Shown: in pieces, positions 1 through 12,541 of the stretch
How positions within the stretch are numbered: the first letter of the stretch is position 1
Layout: the number at the start of each line of letters is the position of its first letter
Assembly (NCBI GenBank): GCA_963675135.1
Contig: OY776123.1
Span: 89,873,596-89,937,595 of the forward strand
Length of the DNA stretch: 64,000 nucleotides
Reading direction: 5' to 3'
Source of the DNA: Galeopsis tetrahit
Lineage: Eukaryota > Streptophyta > Magnoliopsida > Lamiales > Lamiaceae
The notes under the pieces: generated by a model
Seen by the model: only the letters and a program-made list of their open reading frames with translations
Database searches by the model: none
Told to the model about the DNA's origin: nothing
Position numbers and translations under genes: made by a program

Positions 1-58
1 TCAAAGGAATGAAATCTCAAGAAGCTCCTTGCACTTTTTCAAATAGATGAGTCTCAAT

Positions 59-179
59 TTTTTTATTTTTTTTTATGAAAGTTAAATACCCATCCCTTTT
101 TTCCCCTCCCCATGACTCGAACCCAGGACCTAAGGCCTAGGTAGTAGTGCTCTAACCACTTGAGCTATCCCACTTTGTC
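59..179 (-). mobile_element. tRNA-derived SINE with 17-bp target duplication
   Basis: Read on the minus strand, this holds a tRNA-like head: a box A-like stretch TAGCTCAAGTGGTTAGAGC, then a box B-like GGTTCGAGTC, then a short body ending in an A-rich tail (T-rich on the plus strand at 58-75). The 17-bp direct repeat AATAGATGAGTCTCAAT flanks it at 42-58 and 180-196, as expected for target-primed reverse transcription. It lacks a tRNA 3' half and fold, so it is a retroposon and not a functional tRNA gene. A second member lies at 1132. Confidence 0.85.
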
Positions 180-1131
180 AATAGATGAGTCTCAATGGAT
201 AGGGAGTTTTCTTCAACCCCATCATTTAATTCACCTCAAATTCAAAAAAATAAAAGGAGTATAAGTGTTTTTTTTTTTTATTTGAAGGTTACGTAATTTT
301 TATTTTTATTTTTAAATTTTTTCGAACCGTATGACTTAATATTTTTCGCACCCCCGAATTTAAAATCCTGGACCCGCCACTGATTTTACTCGACTAACAT
401 CTGATTCAAGAGCTAACATTGTAGGTGGTGAAGTCACGATCGTCTTCCTACACCTAGAAAATAAGATAATGTTGTTAATTTTGTCTATATACTAAGACAA
501 GTTGGTTTGTACACAAGTTGTAATAGTAATGTCCGATAATGACGTCAAACCTTCCTTGCCCACTCCCTTTATTTATCCAACTTCAAATTTTGGGTAATTA
601 GGATAAGATCGTATTCCAATTCATTTTCCCATAACTTTTCATTTTAAATTCAATTTTTTTTTTATATTAAAAACACATGAAATATGAAATACAATAGATT
701 GAACTGATGTTGGTGACATACTCGTTTTCAATATATATGTATTATATTATCATATTTGGTGTTACATTGATATTAATATATTCTCCAGAAAGAGGCTCCA
801 TTTTTGCAAAATAAAATAAAACAAATAAATATATATATATTGAGTATTGATTGGCATTGAATCGGATTGTGGGGATTGGGTTCATCTTTTTGCGATGAGT
901 CATTTTCATGATTTGTAACAACTAACAAGGTATCCATGAAAATAATTATGATGATAGAAATTAGAATAATGGTGTGGTGCAACATTTTATGGACCATAAT
1001 ATATGATTATTCCCGACCTAAAAGACATGATAAATTTATAACGAAAAAGATTGATTAATTCTTTTTGTTAATTCAATGCTCTTTTTCTTTTATTATTCCT
1101 ATTATATATGTGTCAAATATAATTAGAAATA

Positions 1132-1205
1132 GACAAAGTGAGGTAGTTCAAGTGGTTTTCGAGTCATGGGAGGGACTTCCATCAAAAAAATATATATATA
1201 TATAT
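1132..1205 (+). mobile_element. Internally deleted copy of the same SINE
   Basis: The start (gacaaagtgaggtagttcaa) matches the head of the SINE at 59-179, then jumps directly to the box B region (tttcgagtcatgggaggg), so the part between the two boxes is missing. It ends in A-rich/AT-repeat sequence. A direct repeat of about 14 bp (TATAATTAGAAATA) flanks it at 1118-1131 and about 1207-1220. The right boundary is blurred by the AT repeat. Confidence 0.75.
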
Positions 1206-3468
1206 ATATAATTAGAAATAACAATGACACGGGTCTAAACTTGGACTCATATTGATGCAATTGCATGGTAATTAATACTCACTCCAATTTTTAATAAGTA
1301 TCACTTTTCTTTTAAAGTATTTTTAAAATAAGTGTCATTTTATTTTTGTTTTTCCTTTAATTTTAACAATTTTACCGTTATAAAAAAATATTGCCTCCAA
1401 TTTCAATAAATATAGTGCCATACATCATGAAAAATCATAAATATTGTATATATGAATGTCACCAACCTTCTTAACCACATTATTTACTAAATAAAAATTT
1501 AATATTAAAATTATTTATCATTAATAAAGGGTAATATTATTTATGAAACTTATTTATTATTATTTTATCAAAATTATTTATCATGAAAGGATAATATGAA
1601 CCACAATTTAATATCTTAATTTGTTGGAAAATGCTAAAGTGACACTAATTAAAAAATTGAGGAAGTATATTCCAACATATATATTTTAAAAAAAAAATCA
1701 CTTTCTTTGTGTAATTAGCTGGCAATTGGCTCAGATAATGTACATTATTCAAGAAGTGGTTCATCCATTCCATCAAGTAGAAAAATTCAATCATTTTGAA
1801 ATTAGGTCGTTTCAAAATTGGTAAACTATGGATATTTTAGGTAATAATCATCATTATAAGCGTTATATATTTGGGTAATTTTATTATTTATGACATATCG
1901 AATTTAATTAGACTGCAAATGCAATGAATAATTATATCATTATGAGCAAATAATTAATTGGAAAGAAAATGTTGTGGCCTTAATTGGGATATATATTATA
2001 TTTATTCATTGATATTAAACGAAAGTTTTAATGCAATGTTGATTCTATTTTATGTACGGATTGCACGGCATTGTATGCTCGACTTGAATACTGTGAAATT
2101 TTTGGATTTTTTGCAAATTAAAAGTAAATAAAATATAGTAAGACATATATAAACACGAAAACATGGAGTAACGTGTGGTATGTGTTCTTCTTTCTACCTT
2201 TTTATTACAAAAGATACTAGATCTCACAATTAAATTCCACATGCTAACTGATACCTACATAGGATACATTGCTATAATTGCACACATTTTTTTAATCCCA
2301 TGTTCTACTTAATTCATCTACAAGAAAAAAATCTTATTAATAACGTCACTTACAAAATAACTATCCATCTTGGACACACACACACACATATATATATATA
2401 TAAATTGTATTTCACACCAAGTTTATACTTCTTTTTAATTTGTTCCGAACATAGTCCTTTTTTTTTTTTTTTTTTTTTTTCTGAAAGTGGGTAAAATATT
2501 CGAAATACTCATATTTAATGAATGACTAGCGTTTTAATGTTTTATAAATAAACAAAAAAGCATATTTGAAACTTCATAATTTAAGGCCTAATAAATTACT
2601 CCATTCATCCTTAATTATATTTGAAATACTTATATTGTTGCTACCTAAAATGGCAAAAAAAAAAAATTATTCTTTTTAATTTTTTTTTTTTTAATATCTC
2701 AAAATTACATTAAATGACATTTCTTTTTTCACACAAAATATTATTTTTATCTTATTTTATTCAATTGGCTAATACAGCATCAATAAAAAATTATTTTATC
2801 ATTTATAATACTAATGAATTACTATCACGCCAAATTTCACGTCAAAGTGAAATAGACAAATTAATGAGCGACAAAAATAGCACTCTATCCGTCTCACAAT
2901 AACTTTCACACCCTTAAAATGAAAAAAAACATTTTATAAATTTCACCATCATAATATTCTCAATTTTACACCAATGTCATTATTTTTTGTCTACGACAAC
3001 TCATTTTTTTATTCTATACATAAAAAATTATAAAATTATTCCTCAAAATTCTACTCAGTATTATACTTTTTTTAGTATATGTGTCCATTTACTTATGAAG
3101 GTTATAATGCGACGGAAGAAGCTTAAGTTGAATTTCATCCAATATAACTAAGTAGGGGCATATTCTACATTTTTTCCCCATATTTCAGGTGATGGGGTTA
3201 TCATTTATCATATTATTTACATTGATATAAAAGACAACTAGATATTATTTAAAAATAAAAAATGATAGTGCAATAATAGTGTGGGTAATTAATTTGCGAA
3301 CATGACCATGTGATGCGATCGATCTAATTGAAACTTCGTGGCACCTCTTAATGGATCGTACTATACATACAATATTACGTGTGCCGTGCGTGTGTGGGTA
3401 TTATTAATCATTCATTATATTATCTAGTTTCTTCCAATATTATTCATTCATTAATTTTACAAATCAAG

Positions 3469-3499
<31 letters not shown>

Positions 3500-4249
3500 T
3501 ATAGTGGCCCTTTGACAACTTGTAATGCATCACCAAAATAATAATGCACTTCACTACAATTATGGGACTTCTATCTGTCCCGTACTTAAATAATCAAAAT
3601 TACTACAATACTTAATTTACGATGTATGTGCACACAATTAATTTTGAGTTTAAGCAAAATATTAGTATAAATGTATTTATGTGTATGTGACTAAATGCAT
3701 GTGACAACGGTATGTACTCTTTTGCTGAGGAAAATCAATTCAAAGCTAGGAAGATGCTGATATAATAATAACATTAAAGAAATTCAACGTATTATTGGCA
3801 CAACATTTAAATTTAAAGTAGTTTAATTACATAACACTTATGAAAAGTAATGAATAAAATAGCTTTTTCAATATATATCAACAATTTTTTAAAAAGGTTC
3901 AGTTTGTACCGAGCTTTGTTTTAACTTTAAACGGGATTTCGCAGGTGGACAGTGAATTTGATCTCCGACTTAGTCGGTCTGAGGGTCGAATTACCAAAAC
4001 TTAAAAAAAAAATAGTTACTCCCTCCGTCCAATTTTATAATGTCCATTTAGGTTGGACACAAGTTTTAAGACAATAAAAGGTAGATAATATAAAAAAAAT
4101 AAATTTAGGACCATAAGCTTACACGTCGAGCCAGAGGCTGGAACGTTATTAAAACCTTGCTTGGGAAAACCCTCCTTAGGGACAAAACTCAGGTTAAGGA
4201 AAAAGGTACGCTCCTCTAAAGATCAATGTCTATAAAAAAAAAATAGAGT
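1206..4249. other. AT-rich intergenic DNA with decayed MITE-like ends
   Basis: No credible gene. Stretches resembling the common plant MITE end CTCCCTCCGTCC occur in degraded form near 1277 (partner near 1660) and 2881 (partner near 3110), and as a lone unpaired end at 4019. Poly-A/T and (AT)n runs are frequent (1192-1211, 2459-2480, 3472-3502). The stretch 3890-4005 (ending ggtctgagggtcgaattacc) looks like a repeated retroposon tail, but no boundaries are visible. Confidence 0.5.
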
Positions 4250-4690
4250 ACAAATTATTGTGTAGGAATAGAAGTAAAAAGTTCGGGGGTAACCCCTCCA
4301 AACACAATTAAGGCCTGTCTTGACCATAGTGTCCGCCGCCTGCTTGGCCTCTCTGAAGACACGTGAGTATCTGATGTGCATGTCTTGCGTAAAAGGGTGG
4401 GTGTGGCTCCAAAGACTCTGCAGACGTCAAGGAATTGAAGGTCTGTAACTTTTAAAAGTGTCAATCATGAGGATTGAGTCTGATTCAACTCAAATGAAGT
4501 GTCAGCCCTGATCATGTGCATACTTGATGGTCATAAGAGCAACAATCAGCTCAGTTTCAAGGGGAAGGCCCCAGTCCCCTTAGTGGCAATTGCAGCTACG
4601 AAGAATCACTTGAAAGTCCTAAAGATCGCCTCTGTATGAAGATTATCGGGTGAAGAAGTACTGCTGTCCGTGCTAATCTTATACCAACTC
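4250..4690 (-). pseudogene. Decayed RNase H-like (RVT_3 type) fragment
   Basis: Minus-strand translation, broken by frameshifts and stops, yields pieces typical of the RNase H-like domain of plant LINE-type and domesticated proteins. These are VESDSILMIDTFKSYR and, further on in another frame, RYSRVFREAKQAADTMVK, matching the usual E-SDS...REAN-AAD-LAK pattern. No intact frame survives and no reverse transcriptase part is present. It is most likely a transposon relic. The flank at 4117-4215 also looks repetitive. Confidence 0.5.
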
Positions 4691-5857
4691 GAATTCGGCG
4701 GAAATAAACATGAGTTTTAAAAAAAAAGATTATTTATGTAAAAAATGATATTTTCATAAATTGATAAAGTAGAAATAAAATAGTGATATACAGTGTCAAC
4801 AATTAGTTAATACATGTCTTTAAAAATATGTGTATGGAAGAGTGGATTATAGTGAAATCAAGATCCTAATAATGATTGCTTAGATAATACTACTAAAACA
4901 CAAGAGTAAAATCGACGGTAAATCACAAGGTGTGGAATCTTTTGTACTTGTCTGCTCTACTTTTTCCTGTCAAAATATTCCCTTATTTTGACTTGTAATG
5001 GCAACCAGGGATTAATTTAATATTAATATTTTGCAAAATTAAAGCATATTATCAGGTAGAGGCTAACCACTAAACTAAACTGTAGGCTGAAGCTATGTGG
5101 GTGTGGGTGGGGGGGGTACTATCCAAAATTACAATTTAGCCCCTTTGCCTAATTGCAAAATCGAATTCATTCTTTTCCAGTGATCGCGACTTCCGTTTTC
5201 TCCCCCTCCCCTCTCTTTAAAACAAAAACCAGTTATCCCAAATCAGTTCCACATTTTGAATTTAATCTTGATGAAATATACATTCTAATTTTAATTTTAT
5301 AAGTTGATTCAAATTTTAAATTCAGAGCTAAAGATTTGATAGATTCATTTATTCGCAATGACATATAATTAGACTGAATTTAAAATTTGAATCAACCTAA
5401 AATTAAAATGTCCTATTTCATTAGAACCAAATTTAAAATTAATCCAATTTAAAGAAATGAATTTTTTTGCAAGTATTTCAATTTTTTTGAAGGTACGATG
5501 TAAATATTTAATGAGATATAGTTCAAGACGGGTTAAATATCGAGATAGTATTGGCAAAATGCGGATGAAATATAAAAAAAATTAGGCAAAAGTCGTAGTA
5601 TATTTTATTTGATTCGTTTAATTAATTAATTGATGTCGTTTTTGGTGCTCGACTGTCTGTCTATCACGAGTGGCATATTTACCTACCGTGAGTTTTAAGA
5701 GAAAAGGTAGAAGAAGAAGAAGAACACACACGCGACACAAACCTACCGTGTTTCCTTTCTCCTCCACACACACCGCCACTCCTCCTCCATCAATTTCTTC
5801 TTTTCCAGATCCATAAACTCCTGAGATCCAACCTTATTTGCTGCTAATCTTCACAGA

Positions 5858-7006
5858 ATGGGCTCGATTCGAGCAGATCCGTGCTACAGAATCCACCCCG
5901 AACCAATCGACCACTTCGATCGTCTTCCTGATTCCTTAATCCTCTTGATCTTCAACAAAATCGGCGATGTCAAGGCCTTGGGTCGATGCACTGTCGTTTC
6001 CAAGCGATTCCACTCTCTCGTTCCCCAAGTGGATAACGTTCTAGTCCGCGTCGACTGCGTTATCTCCGACGAAGACTCTTCCGCCAATTCTTCTTCTTCC
6101 ACCGCCGCTTCTGCCGCCTCTGACAAGTCCCGCCACCCAATCTCCTCCCTCTTCAGAATCTTCTTTTCCGGCCTATTTAAACCCTTGCAATCCCTCTCTC
6201 AGATTATCATTCCTTCAACCCGTCGCCCTCCTCTCTCCGATGATCTCGACTGTGACGCTGACCAAAGCACGGTCACCCACCATTCTCCCACCCAGGTTTT
6301 GAAGAATTTTAATGAAATCAAGCTCCTCAGGATAGAACTTCCCACGGGGGAATTAGGGATTGATGAGGGTGTTGTGCTGAAATGGAAGGCGGATTTTGGC
6401 TCTACACTTGATAGCTGTGTTATTCTCGGAGCTTCCAGTGTCGTTCACAACACCAATAGTAACTACAATTGCTCGGGCACTTGCAATAATTACGATAACA
6501 GCGCTAATGTAGCTGAGAATGACAATGGTAGCATACCTGAGTCATTCTACACAAACGGAGGCCTGAAGTTGAGGGTTGTTTGGACTATTAGTTCGTTGAT
6601 TGCAGCCTCAGCGAGACATTATCTGCTGCAGCCTATAATAGCGGAGCATAAGACGCTAGAGAAGTTGGTTTTAACGGATGCTGATGGGCAGGGGGTGCTG
6701 TCTATGAATAAAGAGCAGTTGGAGGAGCTGAGGGTGAAGCCTTTGTCGGCATCATCAGCATCCAAGAGAACACTAGTTCCGGCTCTTAATATGAGGTTGT
6801 GGTATGCTCCTCAATTGGAGTTGCCAAATGGGATGGTTTTAAAAGGGGCGACTCTGGTTGCAATCAGGCCCAGTGAACAGCCGAAGAAGGAGGTAGTGGG
6901 TTCAGAGGGGAATTGGGTTGCATCGGCCTTTGAGGAGCCATTTGGGACTGCTGCTAGGATGCTGGTGAAGAGGAGAACATATTGCCTGGAGATGAACTCT
7001 TTTTGA
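5858..7006 (+). CDS. F-box protein (At5g46170/At1g30200 type), tandem copy 1
   Basis: Single-exon gene for 382 residues. An N-terminal F-box spans about residues 18-62 (DHFDRLPDSLILLIFNKIGD..., ending in RFHSLVPQVDNV) and should bind SKP1 in an SCF ubiquitin ligase. The rest is the plant-specific C-terminal region of this small F-box family: a Ser/Ala-rich spacer at about 73-90, then a conserved block ending in RRTYCLEMNSF. The start is the first ATG after a stop-rich leader. A probable 3'-UTR intron runs 7045-8050 (tgag|gtatgc ... ttcag|gaaa), since a matching pair of sites exists in copy 2. Copy 2 begins 3.58 kb downstream and is nearly identical, apart from a 3-residue Ala/Ser indel near residue 87. 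Substrates are not predictable from sequence. Confidence 0.93.
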   Translation: MGSIRADPCYRIHPEPIDHFDRLPDSLILLIFNKIGDVKALGRCTVVSKRFHSLVPQVDNVLVRVDCVISDEDSSANSSSSTAASAASDKSRHPISSLFRIFFSGLFKPLQSLSQIIIPSTRRPPLSDDLDCDADQSTVTHHSPTQVLKNFNEIKLLRIELPTGELGIDEGVVLKWKADFGSTLDSCVILGASSVVHNTNSNYNCSGTCNNYDNSANVAENDNGSIPESFYTNGGLKLRVVWTISSLIAASARHYLLQPIIAEHKTLEKLVLTDADGQGVLSMNKEQLEELRVKPLSASSASKRTLVPALNMRLWYAPQLELPNGMVLKGATLVAIRPSEQPKKEVVGSEGNWVASAFEEPFGTAARMLVKRRTYCLEMNSF

Positions 7007-8650
7007 AATGGTGCTTGTTTCTCGATGAATAAACAGATGTTGAGGTATGCTTGATTTTGATGCCTCTATCTTTACATATTTTGATTGTTTATGGCTTTAA
7101 TTAAGAGCAAAAAGTAAACAGGGAATTGCATAATATTGTATTCTTTTTTCTTGCTGTGTTCATAGTGGTCATCATTTTGATGTATTCATATGTTTGTTGT
7201 CAATTTGTCATATCTATTGATTGTTTGCTCTGTAAGTCTGTATACATACCGGTTCTCACTTGCTACTCCTAGTTGTTAGTTCACATGATTTTCATGGTAT
7301 GCCTTAAAATGAATGTGAGTTTGCTCGATCAATTAAGATCCTCTTCTCTATTAAGGCACAAATTGCCTCAAACTTCCTTTTGGGTTCCCAATCCAACTAC
7401 ATTATATTCTCAATCTTTCACATCCTGACTAATTTTGTGAGTGATTTTAATGATATCCTGATTTTATAAAACACGCACTTGTTCGCATTTCCTGTTATTT
7501 TTTTCGTTCCTGGTTAAAATCCTGCCCAGTTAATATGCTTGTCACATCATGATCTACTTGTTTGATACTTGATCTTATCTGGTGGAGCTTTAAGGGGCTC
7601 TTTAAAAAAATATATACAAATAAATTAGATTTATCTAATCAAGGTTGCTGTGAGTGCTGGATCATAACTCATTTTGCTGTCATAGTCTGTATATAAGCTG
7701 GCATATCATGAAGGAAAGTCTAGTGAGTTTTTTAATTGCATAGAATTTGGAATGTATTGAGTTGACCTAACTTGATTTTCCAGGAGGGCTTTTGAATGCT
7801 CTCGTGTTGTTGTGTTTTCAATTATTCTTTATAAACTTACTATATTCATTTATAAGCTGCTGCTGTGCCTCACCCTTTTCATTTTCCCTGTAATTACTTG
7901 CTGTAGAACAATGATCTTTGCATTATGCTGTATGCTATTATCCTCTTTTCTTTAACAAAGGGTTGCTAGTTTTGACACATTGCTGCAATATTGACATTTC
8001 TTTATGGTTTTCTTTTTTTAATAATCTTTTTATTCCTATGGATCTTTCAGGAAATTTGCCTGCTCAATTGGATGTTTAGGGGAAGGAGAATGGATGCAAG
8101 AAAGTATTTTCTCGAGCACAGAAGTGAGTAGGCGGCCAAGTTTATATTGGCCGGAAAGCAGCGTTGTCTGATGTTGGTTCATTATGAGCTATATATATTG
8201 ATAGGCCATGGCCTTCATTTTGAAGCCACACACACACATATGGTTTTAGTAGAAGCAACTATGCTTGTGCTATGTTGTAAGAGTTGTGAGTCTTTGACTT
8301 TTTCAATCATGTCTGTGGTAGTTATGTATCTGTGAATATTGTAGGTATGAGAAGATGTATCTTATGTGCTATCTCTCCTTTTTTATGGGATCAAAAGATG
8401 AAAACAATAAACATGAAATGGCTTTACTTCCTATTTTTAAGGGATTTTTCATATTTCTCTATCTTTTACTAGTATTTTTCATTCAAGTTTATGCTTTCTG
8501 TTTGAACAAGGGATTCTATTGTTTCCAGAAGATATATGCTTTTCTGGTGTTGGTTCTACAGCTACTTGTAATAATAATAAAATTTGCTATGAATTTTGGA
8601 AGAAATTTATTCTATTGTCTGCATTCAAGAAAATGGATCTGAATTGTTAG

Positions 8651-9437
8651 CTTTAAGACTTGTCTTGGGTTGTAGTTTCATAATCGATTTTTCTAAAATT
8701 GTTTTTATCAAACTAACATCTCTTAATTTTAGCCCATTCTTTTTGTCTTTTCACAATTGAACCAAATCAAAATTCTATATTAATATGTGAAAATTAATGT
8801 ATTTCCATGAATATTCCGTCCAAGAACCTACTAATTTTGGAAGACCAATCGCACCGCCCACCTACCGATCCGGTTTAAAATCAGAGTTTTTGCTATTATT
8901 TTAATAAGTTATACTAGTACTAGTAAATGACAATATCTGCACCGCCACAACTGTTATTACTACCTAAGTAAATGAATTTGAGATAACCGAATTCGATTCG
9001 AAATTTAATTAATTTATTTAATTTGCAGACCCTGCTACGAATAATAATCGAATGAGGCAGGTGAACGAATCGCATGATTTCCATTAAAATATTCTACTCT
9101 TATTCATTTCGATAATAATAATTTATTAAATTATATATATATCGAACGACCCGTAATGATGCCGTTTTGTCTTCTCTGGTGATTTACCGACTCTTGGCAA
9201 ATGGCAGCAACACACGGCCAACATTAACAAACTCTGCAGCTGTAAACCCCCTTCTTCTTCTTCCCCAATTTACATTAAACATTTACGAAGCAAGAATTAA
9301 GAATCCCTCTTCTCTTAGATCCGTAGAGTTTATTGTTCTTGAGATCTTGCTCCGCAACATCGATTAATACTTTGCTTGTTTGCTGCTAATTTTGTTGAAA
9401 TATTCAGTTGCAGAGGAGGGTCTACTGTTGCTTGCAA
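8651..9437. other. Spacer and promoter/leader between the F-box copies
   Basis: AT-rich DNA between the 3' end of copy 1 and the start of copy 2. A pyrimidine-rich leader (cccccttcttcttcttcccc, around 9248) precedes copy 2. The leader is not clearly similar to that of copy 1, so the duplicated unit seems to start near the coding region. No other gene is seen. Confidence 0.4.
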
Positions 9438-10577
9438 ATGGCTTCGGTTCGACCAGATCTGTGCTGCAGAATCCACCCCGAACCAATCGACCACTTCGAC
9501 CGTATTCCTGATTCCTTAATCCTCTTGATCTTCAACAAAATCGGCGATGTCAAGGCCTTGGGTCGATGCACTGTTGTTTCGAGGCGATTCCACTCTCTCG
9601 TTCCCCAAGTTGATAACGTTCTAGTCCGCGTCGATTGTGTAATCTCCGACGAAGACTCTTCCGCCAGTTCTTCTTCATCCACGGCCGCCTCTGATAAGTC
9701 CCGCCACCCAATCTCCTCCCTCTTCAGAATCTTCTTTTCCGGGCTACTCAAACCTTTGCAATCCCTCTCTCACATTATCATTCCTTCAACCCGCCGCCTT
9801 CCTCTCTCCGATGACCTCGACTGTGACGCTGAGCAAAACACTGTCACGCACCATTCTCCCATTCAAGTTTTGAAGAATTTTAATGAAATTAAGCTCCTAA
9901 GGATAGAACTTCCCACGGGGGAATTAGGGATTGATGAGGGTGTTGTGCTGAAATGGAAGGCGGATTTTGGCTCCACGCTTGATAGTTGTGTTATTCTCGG
10001 AGCTTCCAGTGTCCTTCACAACACCAACAGTAACTATAATTGCTTGGGCACTTGCAATAATCACGATAACAGCACTAATGTAGCTGAGAATGATAGTGGT
10101 AGCATACCTGAATCATTCTACACAAACGGTGGCCTGAAATTGAGGGTTGTTTGGACTATTAGTTCGTTGATCGCAGCCTCAGCGAGGCACTATCTGCTGG
10201 AGCCTATAATTGCTGGTCACAAGACGCTAGAGAAGTTGGTTTTAACGGATGCTGATGGGCAGGGGGTGCTGTCTATGAATAAAGAGCAGCTGGAGGAGCT
10301 GAGGGTGAAGCCTTTGTCGGCATCATCAGCATCGAAAAGAACACTGGTTCCGGCTCTTAATATGAGGTTGTGGTATGCTCCTTATTTAGAGTTGCCAAAT
10401 GGGGTTGTTTTAAAAGGGGCGACTTTGGTTGCAATCAGGCCCAGTGAACAGCCGAAGAAGGAGGTGGTGGGTTCAGAAGGGAATTGGGTTGCATCGGCCT
10501 TTGAGGAGCCATTTGGGACTGCTGCTAGGATGTTGGTGAAGAGGAGAACATATTGCCTAGAGATGAACTCTTTTTGA
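9438..10577 (+). CDS. F-box protein, tandem copy 2
   Basis: 379-residue paralogue of the gene at 5858, the same length apart from a 3-residue deletion in the Ser/Ala spacer. The ATG at 9438 (MASVRPDLCCRIHPEP...) aligns with the copy 1 start; upstream in-frame codons lack an ATG. The F-box lies at about residues 18-62, and the C-terminal block and final RRTYCLEMNSF are intact. Differences are mostly synonymous or conservative, so both copies look functional. Homology continues past the stop codon: probable 3'-UTR introns at 10613-11730 (tgttgag|gtattc ... cttatag|gaaa) and 7045-8050 occupy equivalent places, and the sequences after them (8050-8330 versus 11730-11960) can be aligned. The duplication therefore covered the whole 3' transcript region. 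Confidence 0.93.
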   Translation: MASVRPDLCCRIHPEPIDHFDRIPDSLILLIFNKIGDVKALGRCTVVSRRFHSLVPQVDNVLVRVDCVISDEDSSASSSSSTAASDKSRHPISSLFRIFFSGLLKPLQSLSHIIIPSTRRLPLSDDLDCDAEQNTVTHHSPIQVLKNFNEIKLLRIELPTGELGIDEGVVLKWKADFGSTLDSCVILGASSVLHNTNSNYNCLGTCNNHDNSTNVAENDSGSIPESFYTNGGLKLRVVWTISSLIAASARHYLLEPIIAGHKTLEKLVLTDADGQGVLSMNKEQLEELRVKPLSASSASKRTLVPALNMRLWYAPYLELPNGVVLKGATLVAIRPSEQPKKEVVGSEGNWVASAFEEPFGTAARMLVKRRTYCLEMNSF

Positions 10578-12541
10578 GAGGGTGCTTTAACTATGAATAA
10601 ACAACTGTTGAGGTATTCTTGATTTCAATGTAAATTCATTAATAAATTTATGATAGGTTTTGAGTCCTGTGGTTTGATGTAAGCATTCTTGATTTTGATG
10701 TCTATATTTCAACAAACTCTTAGTTGGTTTTATGACCCGTTGTTAGATGTAAGTGTTGATTTGATTTAGAACTTAAATGCATAAAGATCTGGTGAAGAAA
10801 ACAGCAAAACGTTGCATCAGTTTTGCTATTTTCTTTGTAGTCATCATTTTGATGCATTCATATGTTTATTGAGTGTGATCATATCCATTTGTTGTGTGCT
10901 CTCTATCTGCCCCCTCTCACTTTTGTTCCTCTTAGTAGTTAGTTAACAATAGTCTTTCAATATTGATGCTTATAAAAAGAATGTCTTTCAGTATTGACTT
11001 GTATGGTATGCCTGAAATCATAAATGTGTTTTTCCTTGATCAACTGAGCTCCTCTTCTCTATTAAGGCCCAAATCTGTAAATTTCATTTTTGTTCCCAAT
11101 CATACACAATTTGTGTCTGTTTGTAGATGAATTTGTTTTGATAGTTTGTGTATGAGGCTGTCAACCTGTAATTGTAAACAGTCTTTTATGTTCAGTCTAG
11201 TTTCTCTTGCAGTTAGTTGCATTTACTGGTATTTCTCCATTCCTCATTAAACTTATCTCTGTCCTGTTAATAAGCTTCTCATGTCGTGAGCTACTTGTTT
11301 GATACTTGATCTTTATCTGTTGGGGCCTAAAGGTGCTCTTTAATAATATTAAAATAATTTTATTTATCTAATCTAAGTTGCTGTGAGCTGGATTGGAACT
11401 CATTTTTCTGTGGTACAGTCATTGTATGTCTGGCGTATCATGAAGTATTGTCTTGTGATTTTGAATTTTGCATACAATATAAATGTACCTAAAACGTAGC
11501 TTTTGCATACTCTTGTGTTATCAATTAGTGTTTATAAGCTTAGTATATTCGTCTTTAAGCTGCTGCTGTACCTGGCCTTTTTTCCTTCCCCCCCTGATTA
11601 TCTCTTACAGAACAATAATATGCCATATGTGCATTATGCTCTTTGCTCTGTGCTAGTTTTGACACATTGATGCACCATGTCCACTGTTGCAATATTGACA
11701 CTTTTTCTTTGATTCCAATTTATCTTATAGGAAAGGAGGATGATACTGTGATGGAAAGCAGAGTAGAAAGTTTATTTGTCAAGCACAAAGAGGTGCAAGT
11801 AAGTATATGTAATGACAGAAAGGTCAGGTGTTGGTTCTTAATTATGAGCTATAATGATTCATTTGGAACCCACAGACACACATATAGTCTTATAAGAAGA
11901 ATGCTTTGCAACTGGATTATGGTTTCTTCAGAGTTGCGAGTCTTTTGACTTTGAAATCAATGTCTGTGAATATGTATGCTTATGTGTCATCGAAAAATAT
12001 CAGAATAATATTGCCAACTTCAGCTGCATATTAGTATAATACTAGCTCCATTAAACATGAAAGTGGCTCTACTTTAATTTCCTTATGTGGCATACAACTT
12101 TATACATCTGTTAGGCATTTGGATTGATGTTTATGCAAAATCAAGATTTTATTAAATGTGCGGTTATGATTGCAACATAATATAGTAATTCTGAATTAAC
12201 ATGGTGGATATGAACACACACCCCATAAATTGGGTGACCCACCTGCTTCCCAAGAAGCAAAATTTTAAATACTCTCAAATAATCGTAGTGTATGTGGTGG
12301 CATTTGGCACTGCCTTGCTTTTTTGAGTGATGTATCAATGGATTACTCCTTTTATTGAAGAAAATATGCATATAGTATTCCTTTTATACTTGTTCAGGTA
12401 AATAAACTCATGTAGCAAAAAATGAAAGCTGGAGGCAAAGCCCTTCAATTATTTGTGTGCCCCATCTCTCTCTCACTCTCTCTCTCTCTCTCTCTCTTAC
12501 ACAACACAACTAACTCCTTAATAACAACGAAGCAGCAGCAC

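Noticed and set aside
111..177. Possible tRNA gene (box A and box B present)
   Set aside because: The 3' half and cloverleaf are missing and a 17-bp target duplication flanks it, so it is a SINE.
5884..6126. 80-codon minus-strand frame inside the first F-box gene, and the 109-codon one in the second copy
   Set aside because: Antisense shadows of a well-supported coding sequence; acidic and basic runs mirror Ser-rich codons.
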